Positions 46,348-55,078 of a stretch of 64,000 nt of DNA are shown in pieces. Below the pieces are notes generated by a model, which was given only the letters and a program-made list of their open reading frames with translations, was not told where the DNA came from and did no database searches. The stretch's first letter is position 1. Each line of letters opens with the position of its first letter. The position numbers were made by a program, and so were the translations under genes. The stretch comes from Rosistilla ulvae (lineage in GTDB: Bacteria > Planctomycetota > Planctomycetia > Pirellulales > Pirellulaceae): positions 6,759,798 to 6,823,797 of the forward strand of contig NZ_CP036261.1 in the NCBI RefSeq assembly GCF_007741475.1, in the 5' to 3' direction.

Positions 46348-48837
46348 ATGCGATCTCTGGTGAACTGTATCGTCCGAATCTCCTGTCTCCCATGGCTGGC
46401 CGTGCTGGCCTGCGCCGCGATCGCGGAAAACCCGTTGCCGTGGGACTTCAAGCCGTATCGCGTTGTCGTCTGGATCGTCGCCGATGATCCGATGGCGCTC
46501 GACATGCCCGACTTGATCCACAGCCTGGACGAATCGTTCTACAAATCCCCCGGAGCCGCCTGGAGCCCGGTCGTCGAAGAACCACCACAAGAGATCCATT
46601 CGATCCTGTATCGCAACTTTGAATCGCTGCAATACGACGACATCGCCGCCCGCGATTATGTCTTGGCAATGAAGCGGAACCATCTATTTGCCTCGTCGGT
46701 GCGGTCGATCGCAACGGCCGGTGACAAGCTGGAACAGATCCCCGGCGATCCAGTGGCCATCGAGACGATGTCCAAAGCGGCCGACCAAATTCCCAAAGCA
46801 AACTGGAACCGGTTCCTCGATTCGTTAACCTTCGAAAGTCCCGAGCGTCTTCGAATCGCCGCAGCCGCTCAAGATGGATCCGATGTCGCGATCTACTTCG
46901 ACCAAACATTCATCGCTCGATTAAAGAACGCGCTCGATGAAAACGCCCCGCGACTTCGCAGCGCGGCCGAAAAGTACAAGGAATCGCTCCCGACCGCCTC
47001 CCCCACCGAAGCCCAACGACTGAACAAGATCATCGCCGAAAGCGAGGCCTGGGCGGCGATCAGCGAGATGACGACGCTGACTGAAGAACAGGAGCTGATC
47101 CTGAAGCTCAGCGAGACTCAGGAGATCACGATCCCGACCGACATCATCCTGCAACCGATCCGGGCGGCGCTAGAACAGCGGCAACCGTGGGCGGAGTTCG
47201 TGAAACAATGGAAGATCGACGAAGACGACAACCTGCACATGCTGCTTCCCGGCACGCAGACGTTCCTGCCGCTCCCCAACCGCGTCTTCAAAGACTTCTA
47301 TCTCAAAACGGCGCGTCCCGATGGGATCAAGACACCCGACGGTGCGGTCGGGATCGACAAGCAGGATGAATTTGTCAACCAACAGATCCTAATCGATCAA
47401 TTGCGCGAGATGATCGTCGAGGGAAACGGCTGGACCAAGTTTGCGACCCGACTGGTGGCGCAGCCCGAGGGGGTCCTGTTCCTGGAATCGCAGTGGGCGG
47501 TCGGCGAAGAAGAGGAAGTCTACGAGGCGGCTCGCAAAGCGAAGAAAAAGATCGTCAACAACGACCTGATGGACGCGATGATCCTGCCTCGCGGGATCGC
47601 TTTGAACCTGCAGCCCGAAGCAAAAATCATCGACCCCAAAATACCTGGGGCCGTCGCACCGATGATCGAATCGCCCGACAAAGTTTTTGTCGTCCGAATT
47701 CGCACCGAAGCGACCCCGATGGAAGTCACCGTTCGCGAACTCGATTGCCCAATGCGTTTGATGGGTCCCATGGTCGACGCCACCGCGATCGATCAACGGA
47801 CGCTGGGCGATGCGATCGCCCGCGCCACGTTGAAGGCGTTTTCGCCGATCGTGCGTCTGGACAACGTTGGAAAAAAGACGGCCACCGGACGCGTCCGGGC
47901 GGGTGGGCTGTTGATGATCGAAAACGCCGAAGGGGAACTGGTCCTCGACGAATCCTCCCCTGCAGCGATCAAACCGGGCGATCTGTTGCAACCCGTGATC
48001 CGCCGCATCGATCGCTTTGGCAACCCGGTCATGCTGGAGATCGTCGATTTCGCTTACCTGAAGGCGACCAAACTGGACAAGGCCAAGATCGATATGGACG
48101 CGTACGCCGGTCGCGTCGGCACGCTGCAAGGTCGATCCGATCGCCGGACCACGCGAACGGCAATGAAGATCCGTCCGTACTTGGACGAAACGGTGGTCCG
48201 TTTGCACGCCCAACGTGAGCCCGACGTGCCGCTGATCGGGTACGACATCTTCAGCAAGGAATTGGAATCGCGCGAAATGGAACTGATTGGCCGCACCGAC
48301 TGGGACGGCCGGATTTGGTTGAAGAAGAGCGACCAGCCGCTGCTGTTGCTGTATGTCAAAAACGGCCGATCCGTCCTGGCACGACTCCCCGTCGTCCCCG
48401 GACAATCCGAGATGGAAGTTGCCGATATCCCCGGCGACGATATCCGCCTGCGAGCCGAAGCGTATCTCAAAGGCGTGGAGAATCAAATCGTCGACCTGGT
48501 CGCGATCCGCACGCTGCTGGCGGCAAGAATCCGGATCAAGCTGGAGAAAGGGGATCTAAAATCGGCTCAAGACCTGTTTCGGTCGCTCAAGGAACAACCC
48601 AGTTACACCTTGATCGCCGACGACATGGACTTCCAATCGACGATCATCCAATCCGACAGCAAGTACCAAAATGCGTCGATCCGAAAGATGTTTGGCCGCA
48701 CGCGGGAACTGTTGAAGGAACATATCTCCGATGCGTTGATCACCGAACTGCAGCGCGACCTGATCGCCGCGGAAAAAGGGGAACCGCTCCCCTCCAAAGC
48801 CAAAGCAGCTGCCGAAGCGACAGCGGATGCCAAATAG
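46348..48837 (+). CDS. Exported protein of unknown function, last gene of ExbBD-type operon
   Basis: 829 residues; a signal peptide is seen in residues 1-26 (V-R-I-S-C-L-P-W-L-A-V-L-A-C-A-A-I-A). The ATG follows the previous stop by three bases, so translation is probably coupled. No family is recognised. Features: an alpha-rich 90-290; a region near 440-600 with beta strands (K-V-F-V-V-R-I-R-T-E, then G-R-V-R-A-G-G-L-L-M-I-E and G-D-L-L-Q-P-V-I-R-R), two candidate beta-sandwich or barrel segments; a helical C-terminal part 700-810; and an Ala/Lys-rich tail. Likely periplasmic or outer-membrane associated by its signal and context. It could be the client or tether driven by the motor proteins. 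Confidence 0.85.
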   Translation: MRSLVNCIVRISCLPWLAVLACAAIAENPLPWDFKPYRVVVWIVADDPMALDMPDLIHSLDESFYKSPGAAWSPVVEEPPQEIHSILYRNFESLQYDDIAARDYVLAMKRNHLFASSVRSIATAGDKLEQIPGDPVAIETMSKAADQIPKANWNRFLDSLTFESPERLRIAAAAQDGSDVAIYFDQTFIARLKNALDENAPRLRSAAEKYKESLPTASPTEAQRLNKIIAESEAWAAISEMTTLTEEQELILKLSETQEITIPTDIILQPIRAALEQRQPWAEFVKQWKIDEDDNLHMLLPGTQTFLPLPNRVFKDFYLKTARPDGIKTPDGAVGIDKQDEFVNQQILIDQLREMIVEGNGWTKFATRLVAQPEGVLFLESQWAVGEEEEVYEAARKAKKKIVNNDLMDAMILPRGIALNLQPEAKIIDPKIPGAVAPMIESPDKVFVVRIRTEATPMEVTVRELDCPMRLMGPMVDATAIDQRTLGDAIARATLKAFSPIVRLDNVGKKTATGRVRAGGLLMIENAEGELVLDESSPAAIKPGDLLQPVIRRIDRFGNPVMLEIVDFAYLKATKLDKAKIDMDAYAGRVGTLQGRSDRRTTRTAMKIRPYLDETVVRLHAQREPDVPLIGYDIFSKELESREMELIGRTDWDGRIWLKKSDQPLLLLYVKNGRSVLARLPVVPGQSEMEVADIPGDDIRLRAEAYLKGVENQIVDLVAIRTLLAARIRIKLEKGDLKSAQDLFRSLKEQPSYTLIADDMDFQSTIIQSDSKYQNASIRKMFGRTRELLKEHISDALITELQRDLIAAEKGEPLPSKAKAAAEATADAK

Positions 48838-48866
48838 CTGGGAAACCAGCCCGCAGCGCGTTGCTG

Positions 48867-49556
48867 TCAGGCGCTGCTTCGATCGACAGCCTGCAGCCCA
48901 CCATCGATCAATTCGTAGCGTTGCTGCATCAGGTCGGCCAGTTGCATGCTGTGCGTGACGACGATCAACATCGCGTTTTCTTGCTTCTGCAAATCGACCA
49001 GCAACCGCCCCACGGTTTCGGCGGTATTGCGATCGAGGTTGCCGGTCGGTTCGTCGGCCAGAACAAGCGTTGGTTCGCACAGCAGAGCCCGCGCGACCGC
49101 GACGCGTTCGCGCTCGCCGCCGGAAAGCTCACTCGGCCGATGCTCCAAGCGACCGCTTAACCCCACGCGATCCAGAAGCTCCCCGGCCCGTTGAACCCTC
49201 GCCGCCGACGGCTTGCCGTGAGCTAGCGACGGGACCAGCACGTTTTCGATCACCGACAACTGTGGCAGCAGATGATGCTCTTGAAAGATGAAACCGATCC
49301 GCTCGTTGCGAAAGCGTGCAATCGCTTCCTCATCCAACGCGTAGGGGTCGACACCGTCCAGCTTCACACTGCCCGAAGTCGGCCGATCGAGCGAACCGAG
49401 AATGTGCAGCAGCGTGCTTTTCCCCGACCCGCTGGGGCCGATGATCGCCGCGTTTTCTCCCGCCGCCAATTGCAGCGAAACATCCCGCAATACGACCAAC
49501 GGATCGGTGCGTGTTTCGTATTCTTTGCAGACCTGTTCAACAACCAGCTTACTCAT
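48867..49556 (-). CDS. ABC transporter ATPase, LolD/MacB-like
   Basis: 229 residues from ATG at 49556 (M-S-K-L-V-V-E-Q-V), with GAGAG upstream; a longer frame to 49712 looks non-native. Walker A is G-P-S-G-S-G-K-S-T (residues 40-48), the Q-loop lies in [10 protein letters not shown], the signature is L-S-G-G-E-R-E-R, Walker B is [12 protein letters not shown], and the H-loop is V-T-H-S. The E-P-T-G-N-L-D string and the length are typical of the lipoprotein-release/MacB ATPase group, which acts with FtsX-like permeases. No such permease is adjacent. It is convergent with the seven-gene operon, 29 bp from its end. Confidence 0.92.
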   Translation of the reverse strand: MSKLVVEQVCKEYETRTDPLVVLRDVSLQLAAGENAAIIGPSGSGKSTLLHILGSLDRPTSGSVKLDGVDPYALDEEAIARFRNERIGFIFQEHHLLPQLSVIENVLVPSLAHGKPSAARVQRAGELLDRVGLSGRLEHRPSELSGGERERVAVARALLCEPTLVLADEPTGNLDRNTAETVGRLLVDLQKQENAMLIVVTHSMQLADLMQQRYELIDGGLQAVDRSSA

Positions 49557-50007
49557 CGATGACTCTCGCGGCGCGTTGGGATTGCGTTTCGCTAACGGCT
49601 GATTCGTATCCGCTCCAGCCTCGCGGGCTGCCGGCCAATCTTGCAAGCAGTCCATGCAGGTCATCCTACCGAGAATCGAGCCCATTGCTAGTGAGCCCGT
49701 TGCAGAACGCACCGGGGAGAATCACTGTTTCAATTTGGAGCGTCTCCGAAAATGGTAACCCGACACGTTAGCGAAGAATTCACCCGATGCCTCGCTTACG
49801 CGTCGAACTATCAAGAGTGCCTAACCCCAAACACTCAATGGCCTTGGTCGAACGACAAGCCCGGCATCGGATCGCGGTCGTCGCGTGATATAATCCGCCC
49901 CCGCGGTCCCAAGATCCAGCTCGAGGTGACGAATAACCGTGGTCGACCACCCGCTCACCGCGTTGTATCGACGGTTCAGTAAAAATTAAGGCACAGGAGC
50001 GAAGTCC
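49557..50007. other. Divergent region between the ABC ATPase and DUF4870 genes
   Basis: 451 bp with no gene I accept. Short frames on both strands are shadows. It contains an extended -10 box TGATATAAT at 49886-49894, reported separately. Confidence 0.4.
49886..49894 (+). promoter_or_regulatory. Extended -10 promoter element for the DUF4870 gene
   Basis: TGATATAAT matches the extended -10 consensus TGnTATAAT perfectly, 114 nt upstream of the ATG at 50008. Extended -10 boxes need no -35, and none is visible. Confidence 0.4.
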
Positions 50008-50361
50008 ATGAATGCAAATACGATCGCCATGGCATGTCATTTATGTGGACTGTTGGGCTACCTGGCCAATGGTCTGGGGAGCATCTTCGGGCCGTTGATC
50101 GTGTGGATCTTGAAGAAGGATGAGATGCCGTTTGTCGACGCGCACGGCAAGGAGGCGTTGAACTTCAACATCTCGGTGATGCTGTATGGTATCGCTCTGG
50201 TCGTCGTCACTTTCCTGACCTTTGGCTTTGGGATGTTTTTGACAGTTCCGCTGGGCCTAGGGTTGGTCGTCTTCCACGTCTACTTTGCAATCCGAGCCGC
50301 CCTGGCTGCGAACGAGGGAGAGATGTATCGCTATCCCTTCACGCTGCGACTGTTGAAGTAA
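50008..50361 (+). CDS. DUF4870 membrane protein
   Basis: 117 residues with three to four hydrophobic segments. The diagnostic pattern is M-A-C-H-L-C-G-L-L-G-Y (7-17), G-P-L-I-V-W-I-L-K-K-D-E-M-P-F-V-D-A-H-G-K-E-A-L-N-F-N (28-54; the charged D-A-H-G-K-E-A-L-N-F loop is the family hallmark), then two further membrane helices and R-Y-P-F-T-L-R-L at the end. DUF4870 (Tic20-like) proteins are small membrane proteins of unknown function. AGGAGCGAAG precedes the ATG at good spacing. Monocistronic; it converges on the propeller gene 14 bp away. Confidence 0.92.
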   Translation: MNANTIAMACHLCGLLGYLANGLGSIFGPLIVWILKKDEMPFVDAHGKEALNFNISVMLYGIALVVVTFLTFGFGMFLTVPLGLGLVVFHVYFAIRAALAANEGEMYRYPFTLRLLK

Positions 50362-50375
50362 GTGACGTCCGACCG

Positions 50376-51614
50376 TTACTTCTCGATCCGGTACAGGTGC
50401 GATTGCGTGCGGATGATCATGCTCTTGCCGACGACTGCCGGCGAGGCGCAGATCGTTTCGGGCAGCTTGTTCTCGGCCAGCAGTTTGAACTTGTCGCTCG
50501 CCTCAAAAACGGGGCAATCGCCATCTTTGTTGAAACCGTAGATGCGACCGTCGGCGTACAGCGGCGAGGCCCAGAAGTCGCCTCCTAACCGATGCTTCCA
50601 GATCTGATCGCCTGTCTTGGCGTCCAGACAGATCGCGATTCCATCGTCGGTGATCGCAAACATCAGGTCGTCGACGATGATCTGCGAGCCGCGTTTGGGC
50701 ATCCCGCGCCCCTTGCCCCAGACGATGTGGGAATCGGTGACGTCGCCGTCGCCGCCGGGCCGAACGGCGATCAACCCAAGATCTCCCGCCCCACCGGTGA
50801 TGTAGACCATCTCGTGAGCGAACAGCGGACGCGGGGCCGCGTTCATCCCGCCGTGATAGACCTTCCACAACTCCTTGCCGGTCTCGGGATCGTAAGCGAT
50901 TGTGGCGACAGCGCCGGGGCTGATCATCTCCGCTCGGCCTTCGTGTTGGATGATCAGGGCCGTGCTGTACGCCTTCTTGTGATCGCCGTTGTCGGTGCCG
51001 TATTCGATGTTGCGATCGACCTGCCACGCCGTCTCGCCGGTCTGTTTGTCAAACGCGATCACAAATTGGTTGTCGTATCCGTCGTAGGCGACGATCAACA
51101 GGTTGCCATGCACGATCGGCGACGATCCGGGAGCACGCCAGTGGTTGCAGACCAGGTCGCGTCGCTCCCAGATCTTGGCACCTTTGGCCGTATCGACACA
51201 CGCGGTTCCGTAGCTGCCGAAGTGGACGTACAGTCGGCCCGCTTCGACGACCGGGGTTGGCGAGGCGTAGCTGTTTTGCGGATGGCAGTAACGCGGTTCG
51301 GCGTTTTCGAACAGCGGCACATCGTGCACGACTTTGCCGCTTTCGAAATCGACGCAGACCGCCGACATCTGCTTGCCATCTTCGGATGCCGTTGTCATCC
51401 AGATTTGATCGTCCCAAACGACCGGCGAAGACCAACCCTTGCCGTGAATGGGCGTCTTCCAGACGACGTTTTCGGTATCGCTCCAGGTGATCGGCAGCCC
51501 TGTCGCCGCGGTCTTGCCGTCGCCATCGGGACCGCGGAACTGGTTCCAGTTCGGTTGTTCGGAAACCGCAGTGCTGGCCAGCAACAGAACAATCAACGCA
51601 GCAATAGACTTCAC
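50376..51614 (-). CDS. Exported PQQ-type beta-propeller protein
   Basis: 412 residues from GTG at 51614, chosen because GAGG lies 6 nt upstream and the next residues (K-S-I-A-A-L-I-V-L-L-L-A-S-T-A-V-S) are a signal peptide; the longer frame to 51743 has neither. The mature part opens with N-W-N-Q-F-R-G-P-D-G-D-G, the common start of planctomycete propeller proteins, and has W-K-T-P-I-H-G-K-G-W-S-S-P, A-K-I-W-E-R-R-D-L and A-K-T-G-D-Q-I-W-K-H-R blades, about seven to eight. It lacks obvious quinone-site Glu/Asn/Asp groups, so a dehydrogenase role is doubtful. Periplasmic scaffold or binding role likely. It converges with DUF4870 and is divergent to the sulfatase. Confidence 0.9.
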   Translation of the reverse strand: MKSIAALIVLLLASTAVSEQPNWNQFRGPDGDGKTAATGLPITWSDTENVVWKTPIHGKGWSSPVVWDDQIWMTTASEDGKQMSAVCVDFESGKVVHDVPLFENAEPRYCHPQNSYASPTPVVEAGRLYVHFGSYGTACVDTAKGAKIWERRDLVCNHWRAPGSSPIVHGNLLIVAYDGYDNQFVIAFDKQTGETAWQVDRNIEYGTDNGDHKKAYSTALIIQHEGRAEMISPGAVATIAYDPETGKELWKVYHGGMNAAPRPLFAHEMVYITGGAGDLGLIAVRPGGDGDVTDSHIVWGKGRGMPKRGSQIIVDDLMFAITDDGIAICLDAKTGDQIWKHRLGGDFWASPLYADGRIYGFNKDGDCPVFEASDKFKLLAENKLPETICASPAVVGKSMIIRTQSHLYRIEK

Positions 51615-51810
51615 AAAGCACCTCGGCAGGAGTCGAACACGGTTTGGGGGGATCGTTGAGATTAAACCATGATTGTCAACGTGGCAACTCACAACCCAAT
51701 CGTGTGAATTACGGCTGGGAATTGACCGGGCACGGCTGAGCAATAAAACTGGGGGCTGCCGATTTTGGTCCCCACCTCACCCCCAAGACCTTCAGCCAAC
51801 CGGGATTCCC

Positions 51811-53349
51811 ATGTTCTCGAGCCTTCCTTCAATCCTGTCGTCGGGAAATCGCCGCCGCACGCGCCAGTCGCGGGCGATTGCGAAATGTTCCCCAACGATC
51901 GCAACACCGCTGATCTTGGCGATCTGTCTGTTGGTCGGCGGAGCGTCATCGCAGCGCGTCGCCGCGGCGGAGCGTTTGCCCAACGTGGTCGTGATCTTCA
52001 TCGACGACATGGGATACGAAGACATCGGTCCGTTTGGTGCCGATGGGATCGAGACGCCGAACCTCGATGCGATGGCCCAGCAAGGGCGTCGGTTTACCGA
52101 TTTTGTTGTTTCATCGGCTGTCTGTTCGGCGTCGCGCGCGGCGCTAATAACCGGATGTTACAACCGGCGGTTGGGAATCAGTGGCGCGTTTGGACCAGGA
52201 TCCAAAGTGGGGCTGAATCCCGATGAGATGACGATCGCAGAACTCTGTAAACAAAAGGACTACGCAACTGCGATCTATGGCAAGTGGCACCTGGGACATT
52301 TGAAACCCTTCCTGCCGCTGCAACATGGCTTTGACGAGTACTTCGGTCTGCCCTACAGCAACGACATGTGGCCCTACCATCCCGACGTTTTACATCTGCC
52401 GATGGAACAACGCGTGAAACGCTGGCCACATCTGCCGTTGATCGAAGGGAACGAAACGATCAACTCGCAGGTCAGTGGCGAAGATCAGGCTCAACTGACG
52501 ACGCAGTACACCGAGCGAGCGGTTTCGTTTATCGAACGCAACAAAGAGAAGCCCTTCTTTTTGTACGTGCCTCACAGCATGGTCCACGTCCCCCTGTACG
52601 TTTCGGAAAAGTTCAAAGGGAGAAGCAAGCGTGGGCTGTTCGGCGATGTCGTGATGGAAGTCGATTGGTCGGTTGGTCAGATCAACGCGGCGTTGAAGAA
52701 GAACGGCATCGAAGACGATACCCTCGTGATCTTCACCTCCGACAACGGCCCCTGGTTGTCGTACGGCGATCACGCCGGCGTGACGAGCCTCCGCGAAGGG
52801 AAGGGAACGATGTTCGAGGGAGGCTACCGCGTGCCAACGCTGATGAAATGGCCCGGCAAGATTCCTGCGGGGACGACCTGCGATCAATTGGCATCGACGA
52901 TCGACATCCTGCCGACAGTCGCACATTTGATCGGAGCCGAATTGCCCGAGCACAAGATCGATGGCAAGGACATCACGCCGCTGATGTTCGAAGCGGAGGG
53001 GCAAGCGAAATCGCCTCACGAAGCGTTCTACTGTTACTACAGTGGTGGCGAACTGCACGCGGTTCGCAACGATCGTTGGAAGCTGCACTTTCCCCATCGC
53101 TACCGAACGCTTGCCGGCAAGCCGGGAGGAACCGAGGGTCTGCCGACGAACTACCAGCAGACGAAGATCGGTCTCGAGCTGTTCGACCTCGACAACGACG
53201 TCAACGAAACGACCAACGTGATCGATCAGCATCCCGAAGTCGTGGCGATGTTGAAGCAACACGCCGAAGCCGCTCGCAGCGACCTCGGCGACAAACTGAC
53301 CAAGCGCCCGCCCACCGGAGCACGTTCACCAGGCCGCGTCGACAAATAG
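51811..53349 (+). CDS. Sulfatase (formylglycine-dependent, Cys type)
   Basis: 512 residues from ATG at 51811 (M-F-S-S-L-P-S); the upstream open frame is not protein-like. An N-terminal signal with a hydrophobic core at 31-45 is followed by the sulfatase fold: [13 protein letters not shown] (residues 57-69, metal Asp65/66), and [12 protein letters not shown] (104-115), which is C-x-A/S-x-R with Cys105 converted to formylglycine and Arg109. G-K-W-H-L-G-H and F-T-S-D-N-G-P-W supply further active-site residues. It hydrolyses a sulfate ester, probably of an algal polysaccharide. No anaerobic-type maturase is nearby, though the radical SAM gene at 34627 is not of that type by eye. Confidence 0.95.
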   Translation: MFSSLPSILSSGNRRRTRQSRAIAKCSPTIATPLILAICLLVGGASSQRVAAAERLPNVVVIFIDDMGYEDIGPFGADGIETPNLDAMAQQGRRFTDFVVSSAVCSASRAALITGCYNRRLGISGAFGPGSKVGLNPDEMTIAELCKQKDYATAIYGKWHLGHLKPFLPLQHGFDEYFGLPYSNDMWPYHPDVLHLPMEQRVKRWPHLPLIEGNETINSQVSGEDQAQLTTQYTERAVSFIERNKEKPFFLYVPHSMVHVPLYVSEKFKGRSKRGLFGDVVMEVDWSVGQINAALKKNGIEDDTLVIFTSDNGPWLSYGDHAGVTSLREGKGTMFEGGYRVPTLMKWPGKIPAGTTCDQLASTIDILPTVAHLIGAELPEHKIDGKDITPLMFEAEGQAKSPHEAFYCYYSGGELHAVRNDRWKLHFPHRYRTLAGKPGGTEGLPTNYQQTKIGLELFDLDNDVNETTNVIDQHPEVVAMLKQHAEAARSDLGDKLTKRPPTGARSPGRVDK

Positions 53350-53468
53350 GCTTGAGGATTTGGTAGTACCAAGCGGATTCTGTCAAATCGAATCTCGGTG
53401 GCGTAGAATCAAGGATGCCGAGTGAGAAACCACATTCAGTCTCCTGGTCTCAACAGCAAAGGTTTGGA

Positions 53469-53711
53469 ATGAACATCGAACTACCACGCGAAGCAATGCA
53501 GTTTGTTGAGGGGCTCGTCGCCTCCGGCGAATACGATTCGGCAAATGAGGCCGTTGTCGATGGCGTGCGATTGTTGATGGGCCGGCAACAGTTGCGATCT
53601 GACATCCAGAAGGGGATTGCTGAACTGGATGCGGGGTTGGGCATAAACGGCGACGAAGTGTTTGCCAGCTTAAAAGAACGCGCAAGGGCCGCCATCGAAA
53701 AGGCCACTTGA
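53469..53711 (+). CDS. parD: ParD-like antitoxin
   Basis: 80 residues from ATG at 53469 (M-N-I-E-L-P-R-E-A), with AAAGG upstream. The N-terminal half is a ribbon-helix-helix domain of the ParD/CC2985 type (F-V-E-G-L-V-A-S-G-E-Y-D-S-A-N-E-A-V-V-D-G); the C-terminal half (I-A-E-L-D-A-G-L-G-I-N-G-D-E-V-F) is the toxin-binding part. The toxin gene starts immediately after its stop codon (TGA-ATG). It neutralises the ParE-like toxin and probably represses their promoter. Confidence 0.93.
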   Translation: MNIELPREAMQFVEGLVASGEYDSANEAVVDGVRLLMGRQQLRSDIQKGIAELDAGLGINGDEVFASLKERARAAIEKAT

Positions 53712-53996
53712 ATGGCGACGTTAGTCGTTTCGCCATCGGCGCAGCAAGATTTGACCGACATCTTCGATTACATCGCAAGAGACAAGCCTGTCGCGGCCGC
53801 GATGTGGATTGAGAAGGTTGAGCAAAAGTGCAGACGGATTGCGGCAACGCCAGATGTCGGAGAAGCCCGACCGGAGTATGGTAGCGACATTCGCAGTAGC
53901 ATCATTGGGCGGTACGTTATTTTCCATCGAACGATCGTTGGCGGGATCGAAGTCGTGCGTGTGATCGCAGGCGATCGTGACATTCGGTCAATCTGA
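53712..53996 (+). CDS. parE: ParE-like toxin
   Basis: 94 residues, RelE/ParE superfamily: V-S-P-S-A-Q-Q-D-L-T-D-I-F-D-Y-I-A (residues 6-22), A-A-T-P-D-V-G-E-A-R-P-E-Y near 45, G-R-Y-V-I-F-H-R near 68 and V-V-R-V-I-A-G-D-R-D-I at the end, the fold's conserved core. ParE toxins poison DNA gyrase; RelE relatives cut mRNA, and the two cannot be told apart here. The ATG abuts the antitoxin stop, so the pair is translationally coupled. Confidence 0.93.
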   Translation: MATLVVSPSAQQDLTDIFDYIARDKPVAAAMWIEKVEQKCRRIAATPDVGEARPEYGSDIRSSIIGRYVIFHRTIVGGIEVVRVIAGDRDIRSI

Positions 53997-54217
53997 AGTT
54001 TGACGCCTGGAATCCCGAGGCGATCGGGAACGCGAATGGAACCGTCCGCGATGTTGCCGGCTTGGATCGACTTCCGCCGGCCTGATTTCCTTGTGGACTC
54101 GAGGGAAGATGTCCAGCTAGACTAGGTTAGAAGGTTTCGGTGGGGAACCGATAGGCTTGTTCAAATCAAGCGTGGGCGACGGAGACGGAACAAAGAGCTG
54201 GTGGGAGGAAAGAAAAG

Positions 54218-54472
54218 ATGTCCACAGACAGTCGAGCGAGCATTCCTAGAATCGTGAAAGATGGTGTGGTTGTTCCGCAATCACGCCAGCCGTTGGCTGA
54301 AGGGACGCATGTTGAGATCATGGTCGAGCCGGAATCTATTCCGGCGGATTTGCGTGCCGAGATGCAAGCGTGGGATCAAGCTAGCGATGAAGCGTGGGCA
54401 ATGATCGAAAAACGGGAGGCAGAGGAACTAAAAAGCTCCGCGATGAATTCATCAGGGGCTGCGCGGTTCTGA
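54218..54472 (+). CDS. AF2212-like (DUF104-type) antitoxin without visible toxin
   Basis: 84 residues, with GGGAGGAAAG just upstream of the ATG. R-I-V-K-D-G-V-V-V-P-Q-S-R-Q-P-L-A-E-G-T-H-V-E-I (residues 11-34) matches the beta-sheet antitoxin type in which a short domain ends in G-x-x-V-x-V. The C-terminal part (M-Q-A-W-D-Q-A-S-D-E-A-W) resembles the toxin-binding helix of MazF/PIN-associated antitoxins. No toxin gene follows; the next gene, hicA, is on the opposite strand and its 3' end overlaps this ORF by 21 bp. It could be a remnant whose toxin was lost. Confidence 0.7.
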   Translation: MSTDSRASIPRIVKDGVVVPQSRQPLAEGTHVEIMVEPESIPADLRAEMQAWDQASDEAWAMIEKREAEELKSSAMNSSGAARF

Positions 54473-54646
54473 AATTCCAAGATCACGGCAGATCTTACGC
54501 GCTAGTTGATCGGATATTTCGCGGTGCCGAGGAATTGCAGAACGCGCGCCGGTGTCCACATTTGCCCACCAAGAATGCTTGCCACCCTCGCGGATCAGAG
54601 CACAGCCACAGTCAACGAGGTGTCGGATAAGATCGCGACGTTTCAC
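54452..54646 (-). CDS. hicA: HicA-type toxin
   Basis: 64 residues: M-K-R-R-D-L-I-R-H-L-V-D-C-G-C-A-L-I-R-E-G-G-K-H-S-W-W is a HicA start, including the G-G-K-H-S catalytic His, and P-R-H-R-E-I-S-D-Q-L-A-R-K-I-C-R-D-L-G-I is the usual C-terminal half. HicA is a small mRNA-cleaving toxin. The ATG overlaps the stop of the upstream hicB by 4 bp (ATGA). Its 3' end overlaps the convergent orphan antitoxin gene. Confidence 0.93.
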   Translation of the reverse strand: MKRRDLIRHLVDCGCALIREGGKHSWWANVDTGARSAIPRHREISDQLARKICRDLGISEPRSP

Positions 54647-54858
54647 GGCTGAATCGCCACCTCTTCATATGATTCGCCTGCAGCTCTTCGAGCGTCTTCG
54701 CGATTCAATTCGATCGCCTCCGCCAGCGCATCGCGTAGGTTCGCTATCAACTCATCCCGAGTTGCACCTTGTGAATTGACGCCTGGAATCTCCTCGATCC
54801 AGCCGATCCACCATTGGCCATCACGGCGAATTACTGCATTGAAGTTGGGAGTCAGCAT
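54643..54858 (-). CDS. hicB: HicB-type antitoxin
   Basis: 71 residues; GAAGGAA lies 7 nt before the ATG. F-N-A-V-I-R-R-D-G-Q-W-W-I-G-W-I-E-E-I-P-G-V (6-27) and A-T-R-D-E-L-I-A-N-L-R-D-A-L-A-E-A-I are the HicB partial-RNase-H-like fold. It is a short form without a C-terminal DNA-binding domain. It precedes hicA with a 4-bp overlap; the antitoxin-first order is a common variant. Confidence 0.92.
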   Translation of the reverse strand: MLTPNFNAVIRRDGQWWIGWIEEIPGVNSQGATRDELIANLRDALAEAIELNREDARRAAGESYEEVAIQP

Positions 54859-55078
54859 GCAAATTCCTTCGAACGGGGATTCAGTTTTGCCCTGTGCGGG
54901 GCGATAGGGATCGCAGTAAAGAGTCTCTTATAACGATTGTCGTGCTTTGGGCTTACGCAGGCAAGCGACTATTCGTTAGTTCGATGGTGTCCTGTTATCG
55001 ATGCTTCCCCGGATGCCGGAAGAACGCTATGCAAATTTTTTCCCTGAATCACTTGGGAATCCGCTCGCCTGCGTACGC

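Noticed and set aside
53712-53996. RelE-type endoribonuclease versus ParE gyrase poison
   Set aside because: I cannot tell the two apart by eye; ParE is given only because the antitoxin is ParD-like.
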